Made by a program: the position numbers and the translations under genes. From JBDRRP01 sp964446485 (GTDB taxonomy: Bacteria; Desulfobacterota; Desulfobacteria; Desulfobacterales; JBDRRP01), in the NCBI GenBank assembly GCA_964446485.1, contig CAYUOU010000014.1, positions 1 to 64,000 on the forward strand: a stretch of 64,000 nt of DNA. Reading direction: 5' to 3'. Positions 9,138 to 18,704 of the stretch are shown here, in pieces; positions within the stretch are counted from its first letter, which is position 1, and every line of letters begins with the position of its first letter. The notes below the pieces were generated by a model, which was given only the letters and a program-made list of their open reading frames with translations, did not search any database and was not told the origin of the DNA.

Positions 9138-10201
9138 CGTTTTCCCGCCGAAGCTTCTGTCTGGGCACGCTTGCGCCGGCGCAACTGAGCGACATCCACG
9201 ACGATGTCTTGCAGCGGCTGGCGGCGGATCCGGTGGGGTAGTGCCAGTTCCGCGGCGGTGTCGATGTCCGCCCGGGTCACCGCCGTGCGTCTGTCGTAGG
9301 CGGCAAGCGTCTTGGCGGTCTTGAGGATGATGATGTCACCGCGGTGCCCGTCCACCCCCACGTCCAGACAGTAGGCGGCGATCTCGTAGAGCAGTTCCCG
9401 GTCGACGGTTACCTGCGGGCAGCGCTCGATGGCCGCCTCGATGCGCGCCACCATGTCCACGGACTGCGCCGCCCACCGCCTGCCAAAGGCTTCCGGATCC
9501 TCGTCATAGTCCGCCCGCCGCTCCATGATGGCTACCCGTTCGTTGAGATCGTGAATGCCCTCGATGTTGACGCAAAGACCGAAACGGTCCAGGAGCTGGG
9601 GTCTCAGTTCTCCCTCCTCCGGGTTCATCGTTCCCACTAAAGTGAAACGCGCCGGGTGGGTGAAGCTCACCCCTTCGCGCTCAATGGTGTTCACTCCCAT
9701 GGCGGCCGAATCGAGCAGCACGTCCACCACGTGGTCGTCAAGCAGGTTCACCTCATCCACGTAAAGGATGCCGCGGTGGGCGGCGGCGAGGATCCCGGGT
9801 TCCACCCGCTTTTCGCCTTTCTTGAGCGCGTGCTCGAGATCCATGGTGCCCACCACACGATCTTCCGTGGCCCCCACGGGCAGCTCGATCACGCGAATAC
9901 CGCGGTGGTGGGTGGGCACGGGCTGGCCCCCGAGCACCCGGTCGCGGCAGGCCTCCCGGAGACAGTCCCGGCACACCGCATCGGATTCGGCGGGCCCCCG
10001 CTGAAACGGACAGTCGGTGACCGCTTCGATCCGGGGGAGAATTTGAGCCAAGGCACGGACGGCGGTGGATTTGGCCGTTCCCTTTTCACCGCGGATAAGC
10101 ACTCCGGAGAGGGTCGGGTTGATGATGTTGAGCACCAGGGCGGTTTTCATTTTCTCCTGGCCCACGATAGCGGCGAACGGATAGACGAAAGGTGTCGGCA
10201 T
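9134..10201 (-). CDS. Magnesium/cobalt chelatase ATPase subunit I (BchI/ChlI-like)
   Basis: A 355-residue AAA+ ATPase that powers metal insertion by a class I chelatase. Walker A is GEKGTAKST and Walker B is GILYVDEVNLLDDH, followed by REGVSFTHPARFTLVGTMNPEEGELRPQLLDRFG with the sensor and arginine-finger region. A cysteine cluster (CPFQR...CRDCLREAC) sits in the N-terminal insert. It directly follows the D-like subunit gene with no gap. Since CobN rather than a dedicated BchH is present, the likely complex is a cobaltochelatase-type CobN-I-D enzyme. The real metal is not given by the sequence. Confidence 0.87.
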
Positions 10202-12223
10202 TCAGATCTCCCTTTTAACAATATCGACCAGCGTTTCCGCTTTAAGGTCTTCGATTTTGAGGTATTGGGCGTTCAAAGCAGCGGCCAGGTCCCTGGTCAG
10301 GTCGAAACGGACCAGGCCCGAAGACTCGGTGTCCACCACGATGAACCGGATCCGCTCGTCGGCGGCCAGGCGCCCGGCGAAGGTCATCGCCTCGGCCACG
10401 GGTTTCATGTCCCCCAGGGCCATGTTGGCCCGCCCATCGGTGATGAGAACAGCGATGGGCCGGCCCGTAGGTTCCCGCAGCAGATAGCTGCCCAGGACCT
10501 CGTAGGCTTTGGCCAGACCGGCGGACAGGGGGGTCCGGCCGCCCACGGGCATTTCCTTGAGCAGACCGGCGGCCAGTTCGATGGAGGCAGTGGGCGGCAG
10601 GTTCACCGCGGCGGCGTCCCCTCGAAAAGAGATCATGGCCACCCGGTCCCGCTTCTGGTAGGCGTCCAAAAGCAGCGACATGACGGCGCCTTTGGAGGCG
10701 GCCATCCGCCCCCGCGCCCCCATCGAACCGCTGGCATCCACCACGAATAGAAGAAAATTGCCGATCCGCTTCTCGCGGACCTTTTCACGGATATCTTCGG
10801 GGCGCAGCACCACGGCCAGTCCGTCACCGTTTTTCCGGCGGCGCTGGCAGGGCGCCGCGGCCCTGAGTGTGGCATCAAAGGCGATATCCCCGGTGCCGCG
10901 GTTCAGCGTGGACTTGACGTAGCGCCCCTGCCTCTGGGAGACGCGGGTGCGCGAGCGCCGGCCCGACCCCCGGCGGAAGACCCTGTCCTTGCTCGAGGAG
11001 AACGGTTTGACCTTGAAGGTTTCCCCTACGTCGAACACCCGCTCGAGAGTGTCCTGCCGGCCGCGCTGGTCCCGGTCCGTCTCCGGGGGTTCGCCCTCGA
11101 CAGACGCATCGTCGGGCGGCGTCGCTTCGGTGCCCGATTGCCGCTCGCCGCCATCCGGCGGCGGCGTGCCGGGGTCATCCTGAGGCAACGGATCCGCTTC
11201 CGGAGGATCGGGGGCGTTGTCGTGGTCGTGCTCCGGTGGAGGTGGCGGCGGCGGCGGCGACGCCTCTCGCCGCCGGTGCGCGAGCGCCATGGCCGCCACC
11301 GCCTGCAAGTCGTCCAGCGTCGCCTCGCTCCGGGCGTTCCACGCGGCCATCGCCCGGGCCGCCTGCTCGATGACAAGGTCCGCACGATGGCCGGCCACGT
11401 GGTTTTCCGTGCACACCTCGCCGATCAACAATCGGATCTTTCCCGGTACCGTCACTGACCGTAACATCTCGCGGGCGGTCGCGATCCGCCGGCGGACAGC
11501 GTCCTGCTCGGCCTCGAACCGCCGGGAAAAAGCGATAGGGTCCGCATCGAAGTCTTCCCGCCGGGTCATCAGCAGAACGCGCTGTTCAACATCCGTTTCA
11601 GCCGAGATATCCGCGCACAGTCCGAAACGGTCGAGAAACTGAGGCCGCAGTTCACCTTCTTCGGGGTTCATGGTCCCCACCAGGATGAACCGTGAGGGAT
11701 GCGTGAATGAGATCCCTTCGCGTTCGATAATATTCAGGCCCGAAGCCGCCGCATCCAGGATGATATCCACGATGTGGTCGTCCAGAAGGTTGACCTCGTC
11801 CACATATAGAATGCCGCGATGGGCCCTGGCCAGCAGGCCGGGCTGGAGAATCCGGCGGCCGACTTTGACCGCCTGGTGAAAGTCGATGCCCCCGGCCACC
11901 CGGTCCTCCGTGGCGTTAAGGGGCAGGGTGACCACCGGAATGCGCCGGCGAATCGCAGCGACCCCTTCGGCGGCCCGGCACCGGTGGCAGTGCGTCTGGG
12001 GGCGATGTGGGTCACAACCGTAGGGGCAACCGGCCGCCACGTCGATCTCCGGCAGCAGCACCGCCAGGGCGCGGACCGTGGTGGACTTGGCGGTGCCTTT
12101 CTCCCCGCGGATCAACACGCCCCCGACGGCCGGATTGACGGCGTTGAGGAGCAGCGCCCGCTTGAGCGCGGACTGCCCGACCACTGCGGCGAATGGGAAA
12201 AAGTGGTTATCGGGTGGGTTCAC
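10202..12223 (-). CDS. Chelatase D-like subunit: AAA+ domain fused to VWA domain
   Basis: About 673 residues. An N-terminal I-like AAA+ domain has an intact Walker A (GEKGTAKST) and Walker B (LYVDEVNLLDDH), plus a CxxC-type insert. Next comes a long proline- and acid-rich linker, then a C-terminal von Willebrand A domain with a MIDAS motif DASGS. This is the architecture of putative cobaltochelatase/BchD-type subunits, which bridge ATPase and catalytic subunit. GTG 12223 is preferred because GGGAAG lies 6 nt upstream. It overlaps the cobN stop by 17 bases. An ATG at 12262 is in frame but its purine run abuts the codon. Confidence 0.85.
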   Translation of the reverse strand: MNPPDNHFFPFAAVVGQSALKRALLLNAVNPAVGGVLIRGEKGTAKSTTVRALAVLLPEIDVAAGCPYGCDPHRPQTHCHRCRAAEGVAAIRRRIPVVTLPLNATEDRVAGGIDFHQAVKVGRRILQPGLLARAHRGILYVDEVNLLDDHIVDIILDAAASGLNIIEREGISFTHPSRFILVGTMNPEEGELRPQFLDRFGLCADISAETDVEQRVLLMTRREDFDADPIAFSRRFEAEQDAVRRRIATAREMLRSVTVPGKIRLLIGEVCTENHVAGHRADLVIEQAARAMAAWNARSEATLDDLQAVAAMALAHRRREASPPPPPPPPEHDHDNAPDPPEADPLPQDDPGTPPPDGGERQSGTEATPPDDASVEGEPPETDRDQRGRQDTLERVFDVGETFKVKPFSSSKDRVFRRGSGRRSRTRVSQRQGRYVKSTLNRGTGDIAFDATLRAAAPCQRRRKNGDGLAVVLRPEDIREKVREKRIGNFLLFVVDASGSMGARGRMAASKGAVMSLLLDAYQKRDRVAMISFRGDAAAVNLPPTASIELAAGLLKEMPVGGRTPLSAGLAKAYEVLGSYLLREPTGRPIAVLITDGRANMALGDMKPVAEAMTFAGRLAADERIRFIVVDTESSGLVRFDLTRDLAAALNAQYLKIEDLKAETLVDIVKREI

Positions 12224-15200
12224 GTCGATCTTCCCACTGCGCTTTGAGGGCACCCAAGGCATCCTTCCAGGAGGCGACGTCGTCCGCGGTCATCACGTCC
12301 ACAGCGCCGCCCTGGAAATCCCCGGTGACATCTCCCATGGTGTCTTCCAGTGCTGCTTCTGTATCCAGGTAAGCTTCTTTCAACCGATCCAGTAGATCTG
12401 GATCCGGCTTCCATATGCCGCGGCTTTCAGCCTCGAGCAGACGCCGACCGATTTCTTCCAGGGCCCATGGGTTGACCTCCTGGAACCACTCCTTCATGGC
12501 CGGATCAAGGACGAAGGTTTCGGCGATTTCGTCGAAAATCCAGTCGTCCACCTCACCGGTGGTGGCGCCGAACCCGTACACCCGGCCGATGCGCTTGTTC
12601 AGGTCGCCGGCACCCTTATAGCCGTGGTCCTTCATCCCTTGGATGTACTTGGGGTTGAACAGCTTGGCCCGCACCACCCGGCGCATCTCGTCGGCGAAAT
12701 CCGTGACCCCGACGTTGGCGGGGTCACGGGTGTCGCCGTAATAGGTCTTGGGTTTTTTTCCGGACAGTGTTCGGGCGGCGACGGTCATGCCCCCATAGTT
12801 GCTGTAATAGCCGCAGCAATTAAGAAAGTCGCCCTCATCGGAGATGTGCTTGTCGAAGGTGACCTCCACCCGGCGCAGGTTTTCGACCAGTTCGCGGTGG
12901 GCCTGGACCCCGTAGGCCGCGCCGTCGCCGTAAGCGTAGCCGTTCCAGAAGACATAGACATCGGAGAGGTCTCCTTCGGTCTTCCAGGCCGAGGCGTACA
13001 CCGCCAGGTTGACGCCGGCTTTATAGACCCCGGGCTGGGCGCAGAACACTCGGAAGCTGAGTTTTCGGAAGGCGTCCTGGTCATCTGGGTTGATGCCCTC
13101 CCGGGCGGCCTGGCCGAAAATGTGCCGCCGGATAAAGTTGTCCTCGGACGGCTCCTTGAGCATGGCCACCGCCTGGACGACCCGGTCCACGTAACGAACG
13201 CTGTCTGGGAAGCAGTCCCTGGCGATGCCCGAAACCCGAATGTTGACGTCGATGCGGGGCCGTCCCAGTTCCGCCGCCGGAATGATCTCGAAACCGTCCA
13301 CCTGCCCGTTGGCCTTCCAGGTGGGCCGTGCCCCCAAAAGGTGCAGAATCTGGCCGATCTGTTCGCCGTCGGCCCGCATGATGTCCGAGGCCATCCATAC
13401 CATGCCGACCGACTCCGGGTAGTGTCCTGTCTCGTCAAGATGCCGCTTGAGCAGGGCATCGGCCAGCCGGATCCCTACCCGCCATGCGGCACGAGTGGGA
13501 ATCCGGGTGGGGTCCACGTTGTAGAAGTTGCGGCCGGTGGGCAGAATGTCCCATCGCCCGCGGGAAAGATAGCCGGAGGGCCCGGCGGGAACATGACCCC
13601 CTGACATGGCGCCCAGCAGCGCCCCGATCTCGTCGGAGCCTTCAAGCCGGTTGTCGATCTCCCGCACCAGGCCGGCAAACTGGGTCCACCGCGCCGTGAG
13701 GCCGACGCCGGCGTGTCCGCCCCCGGCGTCCTTCCAGACAGCGTCGACATCGTCGCCGGCAATGAGCCGGGAGATCAGGGACCAGGCCTCGCGGTCGGCG
13801 TCGTAAAGCAGCCGACTGTAGGTCTTGCCGCCTTTACCTCGTTCCGCCGGCGCCTTGAGGGCGGCGGCGAGGTCCTCCCCCCACAGGTCGAACACCAACC
13901 GCCGGCTGTTGGTGGCACCGGCGCTGTCAAAGCGCAGAACCGTGTTGATCACCTCGGCACGGTCCGCCCCCTCAGGGATGTCGCCAAGGGTGTGCATGCC
14001 CACGCGGGTCTGGCTGTTTTTCACCCGGGAGATGATCTCGTGACAGCGGACCGCGGTTTCGGCGAAGTCGGCCGCGCCGGCATCGACCTCGCCCTCGAGG
14101 TGGGCCGCTGCGATGGCCTCCCGGATGAGATGTTCGAGTTGGTGGGCCCGGGCCGGGTCCAAGGCTGCGGCCCGGTGGTACTCCTCCAGCAGTGCTTCCA
14201 GATCCTCGAGCTCGCCGTAGGTGTCCGCGGTGCTCATCACCGCCTGAAGGTGATCCACCAAAGTGGCATAGCTGCGGCGCTTGGCAACCACCCCCTCGGC
14301 CGGATTGTCGGCGTTGTAGATGTATAGATGCGGCAAGGTCCCAATGGCGATGTCGGGCCAGCAGGCGTCGGAAAGGCCGGCGCCCTTACCCGGCATCCAC
14401 TCCAGATTGCCGTGGGTGCCGACGTGGATCACCACGTCGGCGCCGAACACCCGGTCCATATACATATAGGTGGCGATGTACTGGTGGGGCGGCGGGATAT
14501 CGGGGTCGTGGAGGATCTTGCACACCTGCCCGTCGCACCGGGCCCCGGCGCACCCGCGCTTGGGCTGCATGATGACGTTGGCGTTGCCGAAATTGAGACC
14601 GGTGATGACGAGCTTTCCGTCCAAGACCATGCTGGGGGGGACCCCGTTCATTTCCTGGCCGGGCGGTTCACCCCAGGCCGCAACGAGATCGGTCCGGGCT
14701 TTTTCCGGCAGGGCGTCGAACCACTGACGGTAGATGTCTGCCTCTAAAAGCTCCAGGTGGCCGCCCTTGCTGACGATCTCGTCCACGGTGGTCCAGCGGA
14801 ACTCGGCGATGGCCTTGCGGGCCAGGATGGTCTGCATGAGGGCCTCCCCCGATTCCGGGACGCCTTCAATCCGGTAGCCGGCCGCCTGCATGCGCCGCAG
14901 GATCCGCACCACGCTCTCGCCGGAGTCCAGACCGGCGGCGCCTCCCACGTTGGCCTCCAGCCCAGCGCATTCGTTCTTGTGAAACACGAAGACGGCCTTT
15001 CGTTTTTCTGGTGGCGTGGCGGCCAAGCGAACCCAACGGGCGATGCGGTCGGCGATGTGGGCGACCCGCGGCGCGATGGCTTCCCGGATCTCGAAGGACG
15101 CGTCGGTGCGCGGGTCGGTCAGTTTGTGGCTGCACGCCATGATGATGGGTTCGATATTGCCTTCGAACTCGGGCATGGCGATGCCGAAACTCACCTCGGC

Positions 15201-16115
15201 GGTGAGCCCCTGGGGGTCTTCCTCCCACTCCCGGATCGACTGGCGGTAGGAGACCACCGGCTTGAAGACCGGCACATTGAGCGAGGTGAACAGTTCCACG
15301 GTCCGCGCCGCCACCCCGGTCTCGGAGGTGTCGCCGCCGGCTTCCCTCCCAAGGAAGAAATAGTGGAGATTCACCAGGGCGCTGATGCGGGGGCGGCCGT
15401 CGGCGTCCAGGAAATACCGGCGGATGGCCGCCAGCGGCCCGATGGAGCCGGCCTCGGGGTCCGGCGTGCCGTGGCTGAAAACCGGCAGGACGTTGAGACC
15501 CCGGGCTTCAAGGGCCCCGATGAGGGCTTCTTCCAGGGCGCCGTCGGTGTTGGTGAAAGTGTGCCGGGAGAACAGCATCCCAACGGTGTGGGGGTGCGCC
15601 GCCGGGTGCGCCGCCAGATAGGCGTCCACGGTGTCGTAGGCCACGGGAGCCGGAGGGCGGAACAGCCCCTGCCAGGGCAGGGGCACCGGATCGCGGACGA
15701 CGATGTCCGGATCGACTTGGCTGGCCAGGAACTCCAGCAGGCGGCGGTAGTTCTCCTGGCCGCCTTCGGCGATGTAGCCGTAGGCCCGGGCGCAGGTCGC
15801 CACGTCCACCGTGGCGCTGCGGCCCCAGTTGGACGGGTCAAAGGAGGTGGTGACAATGGTCTTGGTCCCGGCGACCTCATCGATGCGGGCGGCGACCTCT
15901 TCCCAGAAGCCGTCGGTGGTCCAGTAAAAGAGGATGGCGTCGGCCGCCTCGGCGCTTGACCAGAACAGATCCAGGCGGTCGGCGTTCTCATCGATCTCCT
16001 TCTGGGAGAATATGGTCAGCGACACGCGGGGACAGGATTCTGCGGCCGCCAGAAAGGCAGGCACATAGGAGCCCCACATGATAGCGGTGATCTTCACGGG
16101 GTTGTCTGCGGTCAT
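12207..16115 (-). CDS. cobN: CobN-type cobaltochelatase large subunit
   Basis: A 1302-residue member of the CobN/BchH family, the large catalytic subunit that binds the tetrapyrrole and inserts metal with the I and D subunits. Recognisable blocks are MWGSYVPAFLAAA at the start, QPKRGCAGARCDGQVCKILHD, then DVVIHVGTHGNLEWMPGKGAGLSD, the most conserved family motif, and late GLTARWTQFAGLV and YFSNYGGM-like NCCGYYSNYGGMT. The ATG at 16115 has AAGGAAG upstream. Many sulfate reducers use the small CbiK chelatase instead, so a CobN system within a transport operon suggests a specialised job. Confidence 0.9.
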   Translation of the reverse strand: MTADNPVKITAIMWGSYVPAFLAAAESCPRVSLTIFSQKEIDENADRLDLFWSSAEAADAILFYWTTDGFWEEVAARIDEVAGTKTIVTTSFDPSNWGRSATVDVATCARAYGYIAEGGQENYRRLLEFLASQVDPDIVVRDPVPLPWQGLFRPPAPVAYDTVDAYLAAHPAAHPHTVGMLFSRHTFTNTDGALEEALIGALEARGLNVLPVFSHGTPDPEAGSIGPLAAIRRYFLDADGRPRISALVNLHYFFLGREAGGDTSETGVAARTVELFTSLNVPVFKPVVSYRQSIREWEEDPQGLTAEVSFGIAMPEFEGNIEPIIMACSHKLTDPRTDASFEIREAIAPRVAHIADRIARWVRLAATPPEKRKAVFVFHKNECAGLEANVGGAAGLDSGESVVRILRRMQAAGYRIEGVPESGEALMQTILARKAIAEFRWTTVDEIVSKGGHLELLEADIYRQWFDALPEKARTDLVAAWGEPPGQEMNGVPPSMVLDGKLVITGLNFGNANVIMQPKRGCAGARCDGQVCKILHDPDIPPPHQYIATYMYMDRVFGADVVIHVGTHGNLEWMPGKGAGLSDACWPDIAIGTLPHLYIYNADNPAEGVVAKRRSYATLVDHLQAVMSTADTYGELEDLEALLEEYHRAAALDPARAHQLEHLIREAIAAAHLEGEVDAGAADFAETAVRCHEIISRVKNSQTRVGMHTLGDIPEGADRAEVINTVLRFDSAGATNSRRLVFDLWGEDLAAALKAPAERGKGGKTYSRLLYDADREAWSLISRLIAGDDVDAVWKDAGGGHAGVGLTARWTQFAGLVREIDNRLEGSDEIGALLGAMSGGHVPAGPSGYLSRGRWDILPTGRNFYNVDPTRIPTRAAWRVGIRLADALLKRHLDETGHYPESVGMVWMASDIMRADGEQIGQILHLLGARPTWKANGQVDGFEIIPAAELGRPRIDVNIRVSGIARDCFPDSVRYVDRVVQAVAMLKEPSEDNFIRRHIFGQAAREGINPDDQDAFRKLSFRVFCAQPGVYKAGVNLAVYASAWKTEGDLSDVYVFWNGYAYGDGAAYGVQAHRELVENLRRVEVTFDKHISDEGDFLNCCGYYSNYGGMTVAARTLSGKKPKTYYGDTRDPANVGVTDFADEMRRVVRAKLFNPKYIQGMKDHGYKGAGDLNKRIGRVYGFGATTGEVDDWIFDEIAETFVLDPAMKEWFQEVNPWALEEIGRRLLEAESRGIWKPDPDLLDRLKEAYLDTEAALEDTMGDVTGDFQGGAVDVMTADDVASWKDALGALKAQWEDRREPTR

Positions 16116-16131
16116 GGTCGTCTTCCTTGGG

Positions 16132-17877
16132 TTAAAAATTCCATTTGGTGCCGATAAGCCATGTACGCGGCGGGGCCAGGTTCCCGTCGGCATAGTAATA
16201 GGTCCGGTCGCCGAGGTTGCGGATCTCTGCAAACAGGCTCAACCGGTCGAGCCGGTACTCGCCGCGGACATGAGCGATGGCGTACTCGGGCGCGGCGGTG
16301 CTGTTGTCGGCCCGGGTGAACACGCTGGAGGCGTAGTCGACCCCGACGACCAGGGTCAGGCGCTCCATCAGCGCGCAGCGCAATTCCCCGTTGGCCTTGT
16401 GACGGGGTTTGGCCGGCAACCACAGGCCGGTGACTTCGTTGACGGCTTCCAGATAGGTGTAGGCCGCCTTCAGGGTCAATGGCGCCATCATCTCCCAGCC
16501 GAGAGAGAAATCCGCCCCGGTGTAGGTCACCTTACCGAAATTCTGATACTGCCCGATGCCGCCGGCGCCCCGGACATAGGTGATCCGGTCCGACAGCTCG
16601 TTGTAAAACAGGGTCATGCCGGCAGACACCCCCGCTGAAGGCGCAGCGGACAGGGCGAGGCTGTAATTGTCGGCCGTTTCTGGAGCCAGATCAGGGTTGG
16701 GCCGGGTACTGCTGGTCTGGTTGTAGCGTTGGTGAAAGGAGGGAACGTTGCTGGCGCGGTTGTAGCCTAAAGTGGCTTGCCAGCCGCCTTGCCGCCAGTT
16801 GATTTTAAACGCGGGATTCACCCCCCCGTCGAAATCCGAGTAGATGTTGCCGCGCAGTCCGGCGGTAGCCGTGAGCGGCAGCCCCGGCAATGGGTAGGCC
16901 ACCTGTCCGAACACCGAAGCTCCAGTCTCCTCGTGATTTTGAACCGTGGTCCCGTCTGCAGATCCCCACGTCGCAGAGATGCCCCCGCTCAAATCCCCCC
17001 AGCGATCCGTGGACAACCCGGTGGTCACTTCCTGCCCGGCCTGTCTCACCCGCAGCATGTTGTCCAGCTTCTTGTCCGGATCGGTGTTGTGCTTGGCCCC
17101 GTCGTTGTAATAGGTCTTGGCCGTGACGGCCGCGGCGGTCGCCGCCAGCGACAGGGAGTCCATCCAGGTGGCCGTGCGCGAACGGGGCGTCGGGTAGGCC
17201 GGAAGACCGCTGTTGCCTTGGGTCTCCTGGAAGTGGTCGGCGGAAAACACCGCGCTGAAAGTCTCCCTGGGGCGGTAGGTGAACCTGGCGCCAGCCTGTT
17301 TCTTGATCTCGTCGTTGTTCACCTTGTACCCGCCGGTGGTATCGTAGGCGGCCGACACGGACCCTCCGAAATCGCCTTTCATGGCATTGACGTTGGCGTT
17401 GATATGCCGGGTATCGTGGTTGCCCCCATAGACCCGGATATTGCCGTTGAACCGATCGATGGCCTTGGTGGTGATGAGGATCACGCCGCCGCCGGCATCG
17501 TCGCCGTAGCGCAGCCCGCCTTTGCCGCGAAGGATTTCTATCCTTTCGATGTTTTCCAGGGCCACCATGTCCCACTTGATTCCGCCGTGGCTGGCGGTGG
17601 GATCATTGATGGGCCGGCCGTCCAGCAGCACCCTGACCTTGGTGCTGCCGTGGATGCTGACGCTTCCGGTGCCGGCCTTGACCCCGGCGACCTGATTGAG
17701 GACGTCAGCAATCCGGATGGCGTTCATGGCAGCGATCTCCTCTGCGGTGATGATCTGTCCGGCGCTGTCAACCAGCGCCGGACGATCCTTTCCTTCCGCT
17801 GAGGCGGTGGCCAAAGAAATACATATCACAATCAATATCGATATCTTGCGCATAGGCTGCGGGGCTGGCGATGTCAC
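16132..17877 (-). CDS. TonB-dependent outer-membrane receptor, BtuB-like, short
   Basis: A 581-residue receptor (573 if it starts at ATG 17853, which gives a classical signal peptide RKISILIVICISLATASA). The plug runs from about residue 35 to 150 with VRVLLDGRPINDP and IERIEILRGKGGLRYGDDAGGGVI. The remainder is beta-barrel, ending in the aromatic GTKWNF expected for BAM recognition. GTG 17877 overlaps the upstream ATPase stop as GTGA. Short BtuB-type barrels usually carry corrinoid or small metal complexes. It directly precedes cobN, linking uptake to the chelatase. Confidence 0.85.
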   Translation of the reverse strand: MTSPAPQPMRKISILIVICISLATASAEGKDRPALVDSAGQIITAEEIAAMNAIRIADVLNQVAGVKAGTGSVSIHGSTKVRVLLDGRPINDPTASHGGIKWDMVALENIERIEILRGKGGLRYGDDAGGGVILITTKAIDRFNGNIRVYGGNHDTRHINANVNAMKGDFGGSVSAAYDTTGGYKVNNDEIKKQAGARFTYRPRETFSAVFSADHFQETQGNSGLPAYPTPRSRTATWMDSLSLAATAAAVTAKTYYNDGAKHNTDPDKKLDNMLRVRQAGQEVTTGLSTDRWGDLSGGISATWGSADGTTVQNHEETGASVFGQVAYPLPGLPLTATAGLRGNIYSDFDGGVNPAFKINWRQGGWQATLGYNRASNVPSFHQRYNQTSSTRPNPDLAPETADNYSLALSAAPSAGVSAGMTLFYNELSDRITYVRGAGGIGQYQNFGKVTYTGADFSLGWEMMAPLTLKAAYTYLEAVNEVTGLWLPAKPRHKANGELRCALMERLTLVVGVDYASSVFTRADNSTAAPEYAIAHVRGEYRLDRLSLFAEIRNLGDRTYYYADGNLAPPRTWLIGTKWNF

Positions 17878-18704
17878 AGGGCACCGGCCGCCCGGAGCAC
17901 TACTGGCGACTGCGCCCCCCCGGTTTCATCCACCGTCGCCGCCGGACCGACGGGATACCAGCATCGCCGCCCATCGCGGCCGCGCATGTCCTCTACACAC
18001 ACGCCGAACACCGCTTCGATGGCGGCGGCGGTCAAGACCTTCTCCGGCACGCCGCTGCCGAAGACGCCGCCGTTGTGGAGCAGCACGACGTCATCGGCGA
18101 ACCGCAGCGCCATGTTGAGATCGTGGATTGCCACAACGGCGCCGATCCGCTTTTCCCTGACGCTCCGACGCACCAGCGCCAGCACTTCCACCTGGTGCTT
18201 CAGATCCAGGTTGCTGGTGGGCTCGTCGAGGAGCAGGTAGTCGGCCTCCTGAACGAATGCCCGCGCCAGCATGACCTTTTGCTTCTGTCCGCCGCTGAGG
18301 GCATCGAACGTCTCGGCCGCCAGCGGCGCCAGCCCCATCATGGCCAGGGCATCCGTCACGCGGCGGATGTCTCCGTCGGACGGCCGCCACTTGAGAAAAG
18401 GTTTCCGGCCAGCCAGCACCATGTCGAAAACGGACATGGGAAACCGCGCCGGGTGAGCCTGGGGCACGTAGGCCATGTGCCGGGCCCGACGGCGCGGCGA
18501 CATCCGGCCGACGTCTTCGTCGTCGAGCCAGACACTTCCCCGGGCGGGTACCGCGACGTGGAGCATGCATCTCAGCAGGGTGGTTTTCCCGGTGCCGTTC
18601 GGGCCCAGCAAGCCGAGGACGCGCCCTTTTGGTGCGACCAGATTCACGGCATCGAGGACCGGCCGCCTGCCATATCGGAAAGAAAGATCGGTCACCCGCA
18701 GCAT
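17874..18704 (-). CDS. FecE/BtuD-type ABC transporter ATPase
   Basis: A 276-residue ATPase partnered with the 18704-19774 permease. Walker A is GPNGTGKTT, the Q-loop lies in YVPQAHPARF, the signature is LSGGQKQK and Walker B is YLLLDEPTSNLDLK with an H-loop in VAIHDLNMA. The ATG shares one base with the permease stop (TAATG). It belongs to the second importer of block C. Confidence 0.88.
   Translation of the reverse strand: MLRVTDLSFRYGRRPVLDAVNLVAPKGRVLGLLGPNGTGKTTLLRCMLHVAVPARGSVWLDDEDVGRMSPRRRARHMAYVPQAHPARFPMSVFDMVLAGRKPFLKWRPSDGDIRRVTDALAMMGLAPLAAETFDALSGGQKQKVMLARAFVQEADYLLLDEPTSNLDLKHQVEVLALVRRSVREKRIGAVVAIHDLNMALRFADDVVLLHNGGVFGSGVPEKVLTAAAIEAVFGVCVEDMRGRDGRRCWYPVGPAATVDETGGAQSPVVLRAAGAL

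Noticed and set aside
9656..10750. Plus-strand open frame of about 364 codons over the chelatase genes
   Set aside because: Its translation is His/Gly/Pro-rich without domains, while the minus strand encodes intact AAA+ motifs.
14757..15959. Plus-strand 400-codon open frame over cobN
   Set aside because: Shadow of cobN codon bias. No RBS or recognisable domain.
16132..17877. Haem or siderophore receptor assignment
   Set aside because: The barrel is short and BtuB-like, and no ligand-specific motif was recognised, so the ligand was left open.
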